A stretch of 38,033 nt of DNA. Origin: Terribium retamae. Lineage in GTDB: Bacteria; Pseudomonadota; Alphaproteobacteria; Rhizobiales; Rhizobiaceae. The stretch lies in the NCBI RefSeq assembly GCF_022347545.1, contig NZ_JAKREW010000041.1, positions 1 through 38,033 on the forward strand, written 5' to 3'. The position numbers and the translations under genes are program-made. Under the pieces are notes generated by a model. It saw only the letters and a program-made list of their open reading frames with translations, did not search any database and was not told the origin of the DNA. Below are positions 7,200-14,396 of this stretch, in pieces. Positions within the stretch are counted from its first letter, which is position 1, and each line of letters starts with the position of its first letter.

Positions 7200-9827
7200 C
7201 TACGAGGCTTTGCGCGTCCGCTGCGCGGCCGAGATCGCATCCTCCAGCGAGCGCTCTCCATCGCAATAGTCCGCCCAGGCTTCCGTCTTGGAGAGCAGGG
7301 CCGGTACCGTGCGCAGCGTGAAGCGTTTGGGATCGAGGTTCTTCCGCACCTGGCTCCATGTCAGCGGCATCGACACCGTTGCGCCCTCGCGCGCCCGCGG
7401 CGAAAGCGGCGCCACCGCCGTCGACATGCGGTCATTGCGCAGATAGTCGAGGAAGATCCGTCCCTCTCGCAGTTTCTTCGACATCTTCGTCAGGTAACGA
7501 TCGGGGCTCTCCGACGCCATCGTCATGCACACGGCATGCGCAAACCCCTTTGCTTCGTCCCATGTGAGCTTGCGGCGCTTGCCGGCCTTGAGCGGCGTGA
7601 CCACGTGAAGGCCCTTGCCGCCGGTCGTCTTGCAGAAGGTGACCAGCCCCAATTGTTCGAGACGTTCCTTCAGTTCGTGCGCGGCTTGGACAACGCTGGC
7701 GAACGGCACGTCCGGCGCCGGATCGATGTCGAACACCAGGCGTCCGGGCAGCTCCGGTTGATGCGGCTCGCAGTTCCACGGATGCAGTTCCACGGCGCCG
7801 AGCTGGGCGACGGCAGCCAGGCCCTCGACCCTGTCGATCTGGAGATAGGGCTTGCGGTCGCCGAAAACCTCGACCCGTTCCAGCAGGTTGGACGTTCCCT
7901 GCATCGCGTGGCGTTGAAAGAATTTCTCCCCGCCGATGCCGTCGGGCGCGCGGATGATGGAGCAGGGACGGCCGCGGATATGGTTGATCATCCAGGGACC
8001 GACAGCCTCATAATAGCGGGCCAATTCCTCTTTGGTGATCTCTTCGGCGTCATCGGTTGCCGGCCATAGGACCTTGTCAGGGTTGGAGATCAGCAGGCCC
8101 ATCACATTCGCCTTTCCGGCGCGACGCGAGGACCGGCGGCCGGCCGGTGTCGGCTCCAGAACCTCAGTGTCCGCATCAGCGGGCTTTTCCGCCTCCACTT
8201 CGCCGGCGGCCTTGTCTTCCCGCAGGCCTTTGAACGCCGCCTGCCTGACGAGGCCGTCCGCCGTCCACCCGGCAAATTCGATTTCCGCCACCAGTTCGGG
8301 TTTGATCCAGACGATTTTGTCGCCGCGTTTGGAGACAAGGCCGCTGGTGAATGGCGAGCTGGAGATTTCAAGCGGCTCCAGGGCGGCCAGAAGCGTTTCG
8401 CCCTTCTTCCCGCCGAAGCCGGTTCCGACACGGCCCGTATAGACGAAGCTCTTGCCGCGATGGACGCCGACCAGCAACGAGCGGAACCGGCCATTGGTGG
8501 TTGCATAGCCGCCGATCACGACTTCATGCCCGGCCCTGCATTTCGATTTCGCCCAGCTCGCCGAACGGCCGGAGGTGTAAGGAGCCCCGGATTGCTTGGA
8601 AATGATGCCTTCCAGATGCAGGCGGCAGGCGGACCGCAACACCGCGTCGCCGGCCGTCTCGAAATGTTCGACGAAGCGGATGTTGTCGTCCAGGTCGACG
8701 GACGCGAACAGATCCTGGAGACGCGCCTTGCGCTCCTCCAGGGGCAGGCGCCGCAAATCTTCCCCGCCGTCGAACAGGAGGTCGAAAGCGAAGTAGACGA
8801 GTTCTCCTGTCTTGCCCTCGCTGAGTGCTGCCTGCAAAGCGGCGAAATCGGGCGCGCCATTGTGGTCGAGTGCGCAGACCTCGCCGTCGATGATGGTGTC
8901 CGGAAGCGCCTCCGCTGCAGCCGCGATCGCCGGATAACGTTTCGTCCAGTCGAGCCCTTTGCGGGTCCTGAGCGTGACCTTGCCGCCGCTGACGCGCATC
9001 TGGATGCGATAGCCGTCGAATTTGATTTCGTGCAGCCAGCCCTTGCCGCCCGGCGGCCGCGACAGGGTCTGGCAAAGCTGGGGAGCGATGAAGTCGGGCA
9101 TGTCCGCGTGTTTGGCTGCCGGGGCCTTGGCGCGGGCGGCCTTGCGCTTGTCCGCCGCGAGTCCGCTCTTGCTGTCCCAGACGGCGTCCGCATTCACGGC
9201 CGGCTGCTCCAGCATGAAGGGCCTTGGCTTGCGCCCCTTGCCCGCCGCGATCTCGTCCATGGTGCGGCCCGAGGCGACCGAGGTGACGTTCTCCTCGAGA
9301 ACGGCCGCGCCATCCTTCTCGACGGAGGTTGCGTCGCGATGCTTGATCAGCAGCCAGTTGTTGCGCTTGCCCTTGAACCGGTCGCTGTCCATGCGGACCA
9401 GAACGAAACTGCCCTTGAGACGCTTGCCGTCGAGCTGGAACTTAAGGTCGCCCTTCTTGAGCTGCTGCTGAGCCGAGCCTTTGCCCTCGGGCTCCCAATG
9501 GCCCCGATCCCACAACATGACCGTGCCGCCGCCATATTGTCCCTTGGGGATCGTGCCTTCGAAATCGCCATAGTCGAGCGGATGGTCTTCAACCTCCACC
9601 GCAAGCCGCTTGTCATGCGGGTCCAGCGACGGCCCCCTGGTCACAGCCCAGGATTTGAACACGCCATCCAGTTCGAGCCGCAGGTCGTAGTGGAGACGGC
9701 TGGCATCGTGCTTCTGGATCACGAAACGCAACCGGTTCGACGCCTTGACGTCGACACTGCCGCTCGGCTCCTGCGTGGCTTCGAAATCCCGTTTTGCTTT
9801 GTAGGTCGAGAGCTTGTCGGACGGCAC
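7200..9827 (-). CDS. ligD: multifunctional DNA repair ligase LigD (phosphoesterase-ligase-polymerase)
   Basis: An 875-residue LigD in the order phosphoesterase, ligase, polymerase, as in Pseudomonas LigD. The phosphoesterase domain (about 30-190) has KHDASRLHYDLRLE and HPLDYGDFEGTIPKGQYGGG. The ligase domain (about 240-530) has motif I EIKFDGYR with Lys269 and IIDGEVCALD. The primase-like polymerase domain (about 570-865) has the metal-binding VFDIDPAP (D700, D702) and TTGGKGLHV. It trims, fills and seals double-strand breaks with Ku. The start is a GTG at 9827, with AGG six bases upstream; the frame is open further upstream, but that reading runs through a palindromic repeat and antisense of the ABC gene. 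An EcfG-like promoter sits at 9866-9890. First gene of the ligD-ligC-mpg operon. Confidence 0.94.
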   Translation of the reverse strand: MPSDKLSTYKAKRDFEATQEPSGSVDVKASNRLRFVIQKHDASRLHYDLRLELDGVFKSWAVTRGPSLDPHDKRLAVEVEDHPLDYGDFEGTIPKGQYGGGTVMLWDRGHWEPEGKGSAQQQLKKGDLKFQLDGKRLKGSFVLVRMDSDRFKGKRNNWLLIKHRDATSVEKDGAAVLEENVTSVASGRTMDEIAAGKGRKPRPFMLEQPAVNADAVWDSKSGLAADKRKAARAKAPAAKHADMPDFIAPQLCQTLSRPPGGKGWLHEIKFDGYRIQMRVSGGKVTLRTRKGLDWTKRYPAIAAAAEALPDTIIDGEVCALDHNGAPDFAALQAALSEGKTGELVYFAFDLLFDGGEDLRRLPLEERKARLQDLFASVDLDDNIRFVEHFETAGDAVLRSACRLHLEGIISKQSGAPYTSGRSASWAKSKCRAGHEVVIGGYATTNGRFRSLLVGVHRGKSFVYTGRVGTGFGGKKGETLLAALEPLEISSSPFTSGLVSKRGDKIVWIKPELVAEIEFAGWTADGLVRQAAFKGLREDKAAGEVEAEKPADADTEVLEPTPAGRRSSRRAGKANVMGLLISNPDKVLWPATDDAEEITKEELARYYEAVGPWMINHIRGRPCSIIRAPDGIGGEKFFQRHAMQGTSNLLERVEVFGDRKPYLQIDRVEGLAAVAQLGAVELHPWNCEPHQPELPGRLVFDIDPAPDVPFASVVQAAHELKERLEQLGLVTFCKTTGGKGLHVVTPLKAGKRRKLTWDEAKGFAHAVCMTMASESPDRYLTKMSKKLREGRIFLDYLRNDRMSTAVAPLSPRAREGATVSMPLTWSQVRKNLDPKRFTLRTVPALLSKTEAWADYCDGERSLEDAISAAQRTRKAS

Positions 9828-9865
9828 GGTACACCTCGCATGCAGTTGCGGAACTGCCAACGAGG

Positions 9866-9890
9866 AATGCAGGGGAAGAAAGCGGGTTCC
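9866..9890 (-). promoter_or_regulatory. EcfG-like promoter of ligD operon
   Basis: On the minus strand GGAAC (9890-9886), 16 nt, CATT (9869-9866), so TT falls at the N18 position. The GTG start of ligD is about 40 nt downstream. The palindromic repeat lies just upstream and separates it from the ABC gene. Confidence 0.6.
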
Positions 9891-9911
9891 AGAATGGTTC
9901 GGCGCGCCAGC

Positions 9912-10001
9912 GCAATTCCAGGGAAACTGTGCAGCGTTTTCCGTCCGGAATTGCGTAAAAACAAAGAGTTGGAGCGTTTCCGTGGAAAAACGGAAACACG
10001 C
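9912..10001. repeat. Rhizobiales-type two-hairpin palindromic repeat, copy 2
   Basis: Same design as 678-778: GCAATTCC (9912-9919)/GGAATTGC (9947-9954), the linker GTAAAAACA, then GCGTTTCCG (9974-9982) paired with CGGAAACACGC (9991-10001). It fills most of the gap between the ABC transporter and ligD, and its outer edge touches the ABC stop codon. The second hairpin could act as a 3' end structure for that transcript. Confidence 0.85.
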
Positions 10002-12067
10002 TAGCGCCGGGCTCGTTTTTCGCTGCCCCACAAGGCGCGCTGGATCAGATTGCGCCGGCCCTTGCGGGGCGTGAGGTCGATGTCGCTGACGAGCTTTGCT
10101 CCGCCCTTGCGCCGTTCCAGCGTGATCTTGCGGGTGTGGTAGGCTTCCAGTTCCGCCCGGTGCGCGACGCTGATGACGGTCACCTCCGGCAATTCGCGGA
10201 TCACCGCTTCCATCATCTTGTTCTGGCTTTTCTCGTCCAGCGCCGCCGTCGCCTCGTCCAGCACCACGATATCGGGCCGATGCAGGAACAGGCGCGCGAA
10301 GGCGAGGCGCTGTTTTTCGCCGCCGGACAAGGTCTGGTCCCAGGGCGCATCTTCCTCGAGCTTGTCCTTCAGGTGGCCGAGGCCCACCTTGTCCAGGGTC
10401 GCCTTGATCGTTTTGGGCGGCCACTGCTCGGCGGCGCCGGGATAGGCAACGGCGCGCCGCAATGTCCCTGTCGGAACGTAGGGGCGCTGCGGCAGCATGA
10501 ACAGCCGCTTGTCGGTATGGAAGTTGATGCTGCCGCTGCCCCACGGCCACAGGCCGGCGATGGCGCGCACCAGCGTGGATTTGCCGGAACCGGAATCGCC
10601 GGAAACCAGGACCCGCTCGCCCTGTTCGATCGCAACTTCGGTCTCGTTGACGACCGCCGTGCCGTCGTCGAGCGTCACCGAGAGGTCGTTGAGGCGGATC
10701 ATCACCTCGCCCTTGGCCTCGCCATGGTCGATACGCCCGAGCGCATCGCTCTGTTCGGCACGCTCCAGCCCGTCGAGCGACATCATCAGCGAGGCGACGC
10801 GGCGGGCGGACGCGTTCCAGTCGGCGAGGCGCGGATAGTTGTCGACCAGCCAGCCGAACGCCCCTTGCACGATGGCGAAAGCCGAAGCCGCCTGCATCAC
10901 CTGCCCGAGCGTCATGGAGCCGTCGAGGAATTTGGGCGCACACAAAAGCACCGGCACGACGGGAGCGAACAGGCTCGATCCTTGCGACACCATGGCTGTG
11001 CGCATGTGCTGGCCGGTGAGACGGGCCCATCGCGCGAGCACGACGGCAAAGGTCCTGTCGATGCCGCTGCGTTCTTCTTCCTCGCCGCCGAGCAGGGCGA
11101 TGCTCTCGCCGTTTTCGCGCACGCGCGTCAGCACGTAACGGAACTCGGCCTCCGCCTGGTTCTTCTGTTCGGAAAGCTGGACGAAGTTGCGCCCGATGAT
11201 GAACATGGAGATGGAGGTGATGCTGGCGTAGATCACCGCGGCAACGACGAGGAAGCCTGGAATGGTGATGGTCGAGGTGCCCAGCGGGAGGGTCAGCGCG
11301 CCGCCGATCGTCCACAGCACCACGATGAAGGTGGAAGCCGATAGAAACGCGTTGAGCACGCCGGAAATAAAATCGACCGGCGATTCCGTGGCGATGCGCA
11401 GGTCTTCGGTCAGGCGGGCTTCCGGGTTCTGGTGATCGCCGCTGACCAGGTTCAGCTGGTAGTAGCGGCCGTTGCTCAGCCAGCGTGCGATGAGCGCCGT
11501 TGTCAGCCAGGACCGCCAGCGGCGCTGCATCGTCATGCGCAGATAGACCTGCGCCACGACCAGGCTTCCGCTGACCAGCACCAGGGGCACGAAAACCGCG
11601 CTCAGGAAATAGACGGTGCTGGCGTCGCGCTTCTCGATGGCGTCGAAGATCGAGCGGTTCCAGACATTGATGCCGTACTGGAAGCCGACATTGACGCAGA
11701 TCAGCACCAGCAGGCCGATCGCCAGCGGCCAGCTCAGCCTGTCGCCGCGTCGGCTCCAGTAACCACGCGCGCTGATCCAGAACCGCCGGAACAGGTATTT
11801 CTTGCGCGCCTGCTCCGCCTGCTCGGGCGTCAGCTGCGGGCTCGGCTCGTCTCCTTCGGGGGGAGGCGGGCGATCCTCGCCGACGGCCTCCGGTTCCTTC
11901 TCGATCTCGTCGATGGGTTCCGGGTGCGCAATGGCTGCCTTGGCGTTCCGTCGCGCTTTCGCTTGCGGCTTCCGGCTCGGCTTCTTGGACGCTCCGGTCC
12001 CCCGGCGCGGCCCGGCAGAGCCACGCTGTTTGACGACATCGGAATGGCTCTGTTCCGCTTTCGGCAT
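10001..12067 (-). CDS. SbmA/BacA-like ABC transporter, permease fused to ATPase
   Basis: A 688-residue half transporter. Residues 1-95 are a hydrophilic, Lys/Arg/Pro/Glu-rich extension. Residues about 105-410 form the SbmA/BacA-like membrane domain. The C-terminal ATPase has Walker A GDSGSGKST (K496), signature LSGGEKQRLAFARL, Walker B VVLDEATAALD and a switch His (SVAHR). The family (YddA, BclA, ABCD-like) exports or imports peptides or acyl compounds across the inner membrane; BclA/BacA relatives protect rhizobia against host antimicrobial peptides. The substrate here is unknown. I prefer ATG 12067; an in-frame GTG at 12076 is the alternative. It sits between ligD and ku on the ligD strand, but the repeat and the ligD promoter separate it from the repair operon. 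Confidence 0.88.
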   Translation of the reverse strand: MPKAEQSHSDVVKQRGSAGPRRGTGASKKPSRKPQAKARRNAKAAIAHPEPIDEIEKEPEAVGEDRPPPPEGDEPSPQLTPEQAEQARKKYLFRRFWISARGYWSRRGDRLSWPLAIGLLVLICVNVGFQYGINVWNRSIFDAIEKRDASTVYFLSAVFVPLVLVSGSLVVAQVYLRMTMQRRWRSWLTTALIARWLSNGRYYQLNLVSGDHQNPEARLTEDLRIATESPVDFISGVLNAFLSASTFIVVLWTIGGALTLPLGTSTITIPGFLVVAAVIYASITSISMFIIGRNFVQLSEQKNQAEAEFRYVLTRVRENGESIALLGGEEEERSGIDRTFAVVLARWARLTGQHMRTAMVSQGSSLFAPVVPVLLCAPKFLDGSMTLGQVMQAASAFAIVQGAFGWLVDNYPRLADWNASARRVASLMMSLDGLERAEQSDALGRIDHGEAKGEVMIRLNDLSVTLDDGTAVVNETEVAIEQGERVLVSGDSGSGKSTLVRAIAGLWPWGSGSINFHTDKRLFMLPQRPYVPTGTLRRAVAYPGAAEQWPPKTIKATLDKVGLGHLKDKLEEDAPWDQTLSGGEKQRLAFARLFLHRPDIVVLDEATAALDEKSQNKMMEAVIRELPEVTVISVAHRAELEAYHTRKITLERRKGGAKLVSDIDLTPRKGRRNLIQRALWGSEKRARR

Positions 12068-12076
12068 CGCGCTCAC

Positions 12077-12101
12077 AACGGCTCAAAATCCAAAAGGTTT
12101 C
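12077..12101 (-). promoter_or_regulatory. possible EcfG-like promoter of the ABC transporter (imperfect)
   Basis: On the minus strand GAAAC (12101-12097), 16 nt, CGTT (12080-12077). The -35 box has one mismatch. The -10 box abuts the GTG at 12076, so use of this promoter would imply a near-leaderless start at ATG 12067. Confidence 0.35.
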
Positions 12102-12167
12102 AGAAGACCGGGCCAGCACGCTTGCCGAATTTGGCGCAGGCAATGCCCGGCCGTTGGCCAAGCGTTT

Positions 12168-12192
12168 GGAACCTTCGGTCCGGGCTGCGGTT
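12168..12192 (+). promoter_or_regulatory. EcfG-like promoter of the 65-aa protein gene
   Basis: GGAAC (12168-12172), 16 nt, GGTT (12189-12192). The gene's ATG is 21 nt downstream with GGAGG in between. Confidence 0.6.
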
Positions 12193-12213
12193 TCGTTGAC
12201 AATGGAGGTCGCC

Positions 12214-12411
12214 ATGGCCAATACGAAAGAACCCAAAAATCTTCCGAAGACGCCGAGGACTGTTCCGAAGCGGCCCGGCACGGACCCGAGCAACAAACCT
12301 GCCAGGGATGCGCGCGAGGACCCCGCTCCCAATCCGGAGGCCGGCGGCGATCTGCCGGAAACCAATACCCGCGCGGAGGTCGAGAAAGTGCGCCCAAATG
12401 TGAGGCGCTAA
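12214..12411 (+). CDS. hypothetical small hydrophilic protein (65 aa)
   Basis: MANTKEPKNLPKTPRTVPKR then an Asp/Pro/Asn-rich stretch ending VEKVRPNVRR. The composition is low-complexity and charged, with no hydrophobic core, so the protein is probably disordered. GGAGG lies 4 nt before the ATG at 12214; upstream in-frame starts overlap the promoter and are rejected. The TAA stop overlaps the stop of the converging KTSC gene by four bases. Stress-induced small disordered proteins of this sort are common in rhizobia, but no family is recognised. The good promoter and ribosome site support it as real. Confidence 0.65.
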   Translation: MANTKEPKNLPKTPRTVPKRPGTDPSNKPARDAREDPAPNPEAGGDLPETNTRAEVEKVRPNVRR

Positions 12412-12647
12412 CCGGCCCGCGATCTGCGAGGGCGGGCTGCCTGAGGGTCTTCGACGAGACGATACCGGAAGTGATCTCGGATCCTGCGGTTGAAGAAACG
12501 CCCCTTGGAAAAAGCCTTCCGGAACTCCGCATCGATGTTCGGCGGAACGTCCTCATAGTCATATCGCTTTCCGCTGGCGACGAACCAGACGGACAGCACC
12601 CTCCTGTCCGGGTCGTATTCGAATTTGCGGATCGAGGTCGACGGCAT
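12408..12647 (-). CDS. KTSC domain protein
   Basis: A 79-residue protein that is nearly all KTSC domain: IRKFEYDPDRRVLSVWF, a strand pair with GKRYDYEDVP, then AFSKGRFFNRRIRDHFRYR. The domain occurs alone or attached to other proteins and is often suggested to bind RNA or DNA; its function is unproven. It converges on the 65-aa gene with a four-base overlap of stop codons. A candidate EcfG promoter lies about 95 nt upstream (12743-12767), with a 9-bp perfect hairpin (12694-12715) in the leader. Confidence 0.82.
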   Translation of the reverse strand: MPSTSIRKFEYDPDRRVLSVWFVASGKRYDYEDVPPNIDAEFRKAFSKGRFFNRRIRDHFRYRLVEDPQAARPRRSRAG

Positions 12648-12693
12648 GACATTGTCTCAAGCGATACGCAGCGCAATGGCCTGACACCCGGCG

Positions 12694-12715
12694 CCGATGG
12701 CCGGCAGGCCATCGG
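12694..12715. repeat. perfect 9-bp inverted repeat in the KTSC leader
   Basis: CCGATGGCC (12694-12702), loop GGCA, GGCCATCGG (12707-12715). It lies between the start of the KTSC gene and its candidate promoter, so it would form a stem in the leader RNA. It has no run of T and is not a typical terminator. Confidence 0.5.
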
Positions 12716-12742
12716 AGATTCCAACGGCCTCCTGGTTAGCAA

Positions 12743-12767
12743 GCTTCGGCGCGCGCAAAGGTTCCGG
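12743..12767 (-). promoter_or_regulatory. EcfG-like promoter (weak -10) upstream of KTSC gene
   Basis: On the minus strand GGAAC (12767-12763) with TT at the N18 position (12744-12743). The four-base -10 box reads GCTT, so only TT is conserved. It is placed back to back with the ku promoter. Confidence 0.4.
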
Positions 12768-12817
12768 CTTTCATGGCGCTCCCGGTCGTCGTCGGGAATC
12801 CGGGTCCGCGGATAATT

Positions 12818-12842
12818 GGAACCTCCGTCCCTGTCGCCGCTT
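12818..12842 (+). promoter_or_regulatory. EcfG-like promoter of ku
   Basis: ATTGGAAC ends at 12822, and TT follows after 18 nt (12841-12842). The -10 region reads GCTTT. The ku ATG lies 29 nt downstream. This fits the RpoE2 form GGAAC-N18-TT, though not the full CGTT box. Confidence 0.5.
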
Positions 12843-12871
12843 TCGCTTTTTACGCAATCAATGAGGCAGCC

Positions 12872-13675
12872 ATGGCGCGGCAAGTCTTCTGGAAGGGATA
12901 TCTCAAGCTCTCGCTCGTCACCTGCCCCGTCGCCATGACGCCGGCGGTCTCCGGCCGCGAGCAGATCCGCTTCCACACCATCAACAAGAAAACCGGCAAT
13001 CGCGTTCGCAGCCAGTATGTCGATGCCGAGACAGGCAAGCCCGTAGCCGATGACGACGAGGCAAAAGGCTATGAGGTCGAGGAAGGCAAGCTGATCGTCT
13101 TCACCGACAAGGAACTGGAAGCCGTCGAACTGGAAAGCACGCGCACGATCGATATCGACACTTTCGTGCCGTCCGAGTCGATCGGTTGGATCTGGTACGA
13201 CCGGCCCTATCTCCTTGTCCCGGACGACAAGGTCGGGGAAGAGGCGTTTGCCGTGATCCGCGAGGCGATGAAAGCGACTGGGATGGTCGGCATCGCCCGC
13301 CTGGTGATCTCAAACCGCGAACGCGCCGTCCTGCTTCGCCCTCGCGACAAGGGCATCGTCGTATGGACCTTGCGGTACGGCGACGAGGTTCGCGATGCCA
13401 AGGATTATTTCGGCGAGATCGACAAGGCAAAGATCGCCGCCAAGACGCTGAAGCTCATGCGCAAGGTGATCGCCAAAGACATCGAAGCCTGGAGCCCGAA
13501 ATTCTCGCACGATCAGCTGCAGGACAGGCTGCGCCGGCTGATCAAGAAGCGCAGTGCTGCACTCAAGAAGCCGGCGAGAAAGAAAACTGCCAAGGACGAG
13601 CCTGCCAGCAACGTCGTTTCCATCACTGACGCGCTGCGTGCGAGTTTGCAGAAAGAACGTCGGAAAAGTCGGTGA
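12872..13675 (+). CDS. ku: Ku, non-homologous end-joining protein
   Basis: A 267-residue bacterial Ku. It starts MARQVFWKGYLKLSLVTCPV, the usual beta-barrel beginning, and has IRFHTINKKTGNRVRSQYVDAETGKPV and the dimer/DNA-encircling core to about residue 225. A Lys-rich tail (KKRSAALKKPARKKTAKDE) follows, of the kind involved in DNA binding and LigD recruitment. Ku forms a homodimer ring on broken DNA ends and brings in LigD. ATG 12872 is preceded by GAGG; the longer open frame to 12773 runs through the promoter. It is transcribed away from ligD, with the ABC gene and two small genes between them. Matching stress-type promoters suggest co-regulation with ligD. Confidence 0.94.
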   Translation: MARQVFWKGYLKLSLVTCPVAMTPAVSGREQIRFHTINKKTGNRVRSQYVDAETGKPVADDDEAKGYEVEEGKLIVFTDKELEAVELESTRTIDIDTFVPSESIGWIWYDRPYLLVPDDKVGEEAFAVIREAMKATGMVGIARLVISNRERAVLLRPRDKGIVVWTLRYGDEVRDAKDYFGEIDKAKIAAKTLKLMRKVIAKDIEAWSPKFSHDQLQDRLRRLIKKRSAALKKPARKKTAKDEPASNVVSITDALRASLQKERRKSR

Positions 13676-13681
13676 ACCTCA

Positions 13682-13786
13682 ATGCATGTACGTCGCGATT
13701 CCAGAACGCTTATGATGATCGCCGCGATCTTCGGCGCGGTTGCCATTGCCTGGGTGGTGATCTTGTGGCGGGCCGGCTGGTTTTGA
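13682..13786 (+). CDS. hypothetical single-helix membrane microprotein (34 aa)
   Basis: A 34-codon ORF six bases after the ku stop: a basic N-terminus (MHVRRDSR) then one hydrophobic helix (MMIAAIFGAVAIAWVVILW). The layout is typical of small inner-membrane proteins. There is no strong ribosome site, but coupling to ku is possible. No family recognised. The clean N-in topology and operon position are the only support. Confidence 0.4.
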   Translation: MHVRRDSRTLMMIAAIFGAVAIAWVVILWRAGWF

Positions 13787-13805
13787 TTGGCGGCCAGAGC
13801 TTGTC

Positions 13806-13902
13806 GATTTTTTGAACCGATCGCGGCGCGATCCGTTAGTGGGTGTCCAACTAGCCTTTACCTGCGCCGCTTATGGTTTACGCCACGGCGGCGCTTCTTT
13901 TT
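13806..13902 (+). ncRNA. candidate small RNA 1 of a tandem pair, with own promoter and terminator
   Basis: The unit holds a promoter-like TGAAC-N16-CGTT (13813-13837), then about 25 nt, then a rho-independent terminator: GCGCCGC (13864-13870), a 17-nt loop that can fold further, GCGGCGC (13888-13894), TTCTTTTT (13895-13902). A related copy with the same order of parts lies at 13966-14064. The predicted transcript is about 58 nt. The block GATCGCGGCGCGATC in the spacer is itself a palindrome. No ORF fits. It could instead be only the terminator of ku, but conservation of the promoter-like half in both copies argues for a transcribed unit. Confidence 0.5.
13813..13837 (+). promoter_or_regulatory. 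EcfG-like promoter (one mismatch) of candidate sRNA 1
   Basis: TGAAC (13813-13817), 16 nt, CGTT (13834-13837). The -35 has one mismatch to GGAAC; the -10 is exact. Confidence 0.4.
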
Positions 13903-13965
13903 GGCATCCTTGGCTGGTCTCTGCGCTCAGGCAGAACCGGGTTCAAAGCAGAAAACCCTGTGATT

Positions 13966-14064
13966 GATTTTTTGAAACCAACCGCTCGGCAGCCCGTTGG
14001 TCGGTGGTCTGACTAGACACCCAACTGCGCCGCTTACGGCTGTCCGCCTCGCGGCGCTTTTTTT
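13966..14064 (+). ncRNA. candidate small RNA 2 of a tandem pair, with own promoter and terminator
   Basis: A paralogue of 13806-13902. Shared parts in the same order are GATTTTTTGAA, the promoter-like GAAAC-N16-CGTT (13974-13998), ACTAG, CTGCGCCGCTTA and the terminator GCGCCGC (14027-14033)/GCGGCGC (14051-14057) followed by seven T (14058-14064). The loops differ (TTACGGCTGTCCGCCTC against TTATGGTTTACGCCACG) while both stems are perfect. That is the pattern of structure-conserved RNAs. The predicted transcript is about 59 nt. Confidence 0.5.
13974..13998 (+). promoter_or_regulatory. EcfG-like promoter (one mismatch) of candidate sRNA 2
   Basis: GAAAC (13974-13978), 16 nt, CGTT (13995-13998). 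The same mismatch type is seen before the ABC transporter. Confidence 0.4.
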
Positions 14065-14183
14065 GGTTCGGTCTCCCGGGCGTCCTTCGCAGCATCAATT
14101 TCGTCAATGCGCACGAGTTCCAAAATTTTGAGGGTGGTCGCAGGCGCCCCCCGAGACGAAGCTGAAGAGGGCGTGCTGCCTGG

Positions 14184-14219
14184 GCCAGCCCGACTTCGCA
14201 AGGGAGCGGCCGGGCTGGC
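14184..14219. repeat. perfect 9-bp inverted repeat upstream of the FAD-Rieske operon
   Basis: GCCAGCCCG (14184-14192) and CGGGCTGGC (14211-14219) with an 18-nt loop. No T-run follows. The rest of the 14065-14345 gap shows no ORF with a ribosome site or family likeness. Confidence 0.45.
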
Positions 14220-14345
14220 GGGCCGACGCGATTATCGAGAGGGTCGTGTCAGCCGTGGGTTAACTGCGCCGGCTCCCTTTCGGTTCAAATTCATTTCAAA
14301 GTGCCGGACACAGTGTCGGCAGTCGGGAGCGCCCGCCTGTCTTTT

Positions 14346-14370
14346 GGAACCAAGCGATGCAAGTCCGGTT
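14346..14370 (+). promoter_or_regulatory. EcfG-like promoter of the FAD-Rieske operon
   Basis: GGAAC (14346-14350), 16 nt, GGTT (14367-14370). The first ATG of the operon is 27 nt downstream. Confidence 0.6.
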
Positions 14371-14396
14371 TTGAAAAGACGGAAAGGCCGGCAGCA

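Noticed and set aside
7200..12365. A continuous 1721-codon minus-strand frame covering ligD and the ABC transporter region
   Set aside because: Only the part from GTG 9827 is LigD. Upstream the frame runs through the palindromic repeat and is out of frame with the well-supported ABC transporter. It is an accident of high GC.
12083..12976. 297-codon minus-strand frame across ku start, KTSC and the 65-aa gene
   Set aside because: It overlaps three better genes and two promoters, and its translation is Arg/Pro/Ser-rich without any domain.
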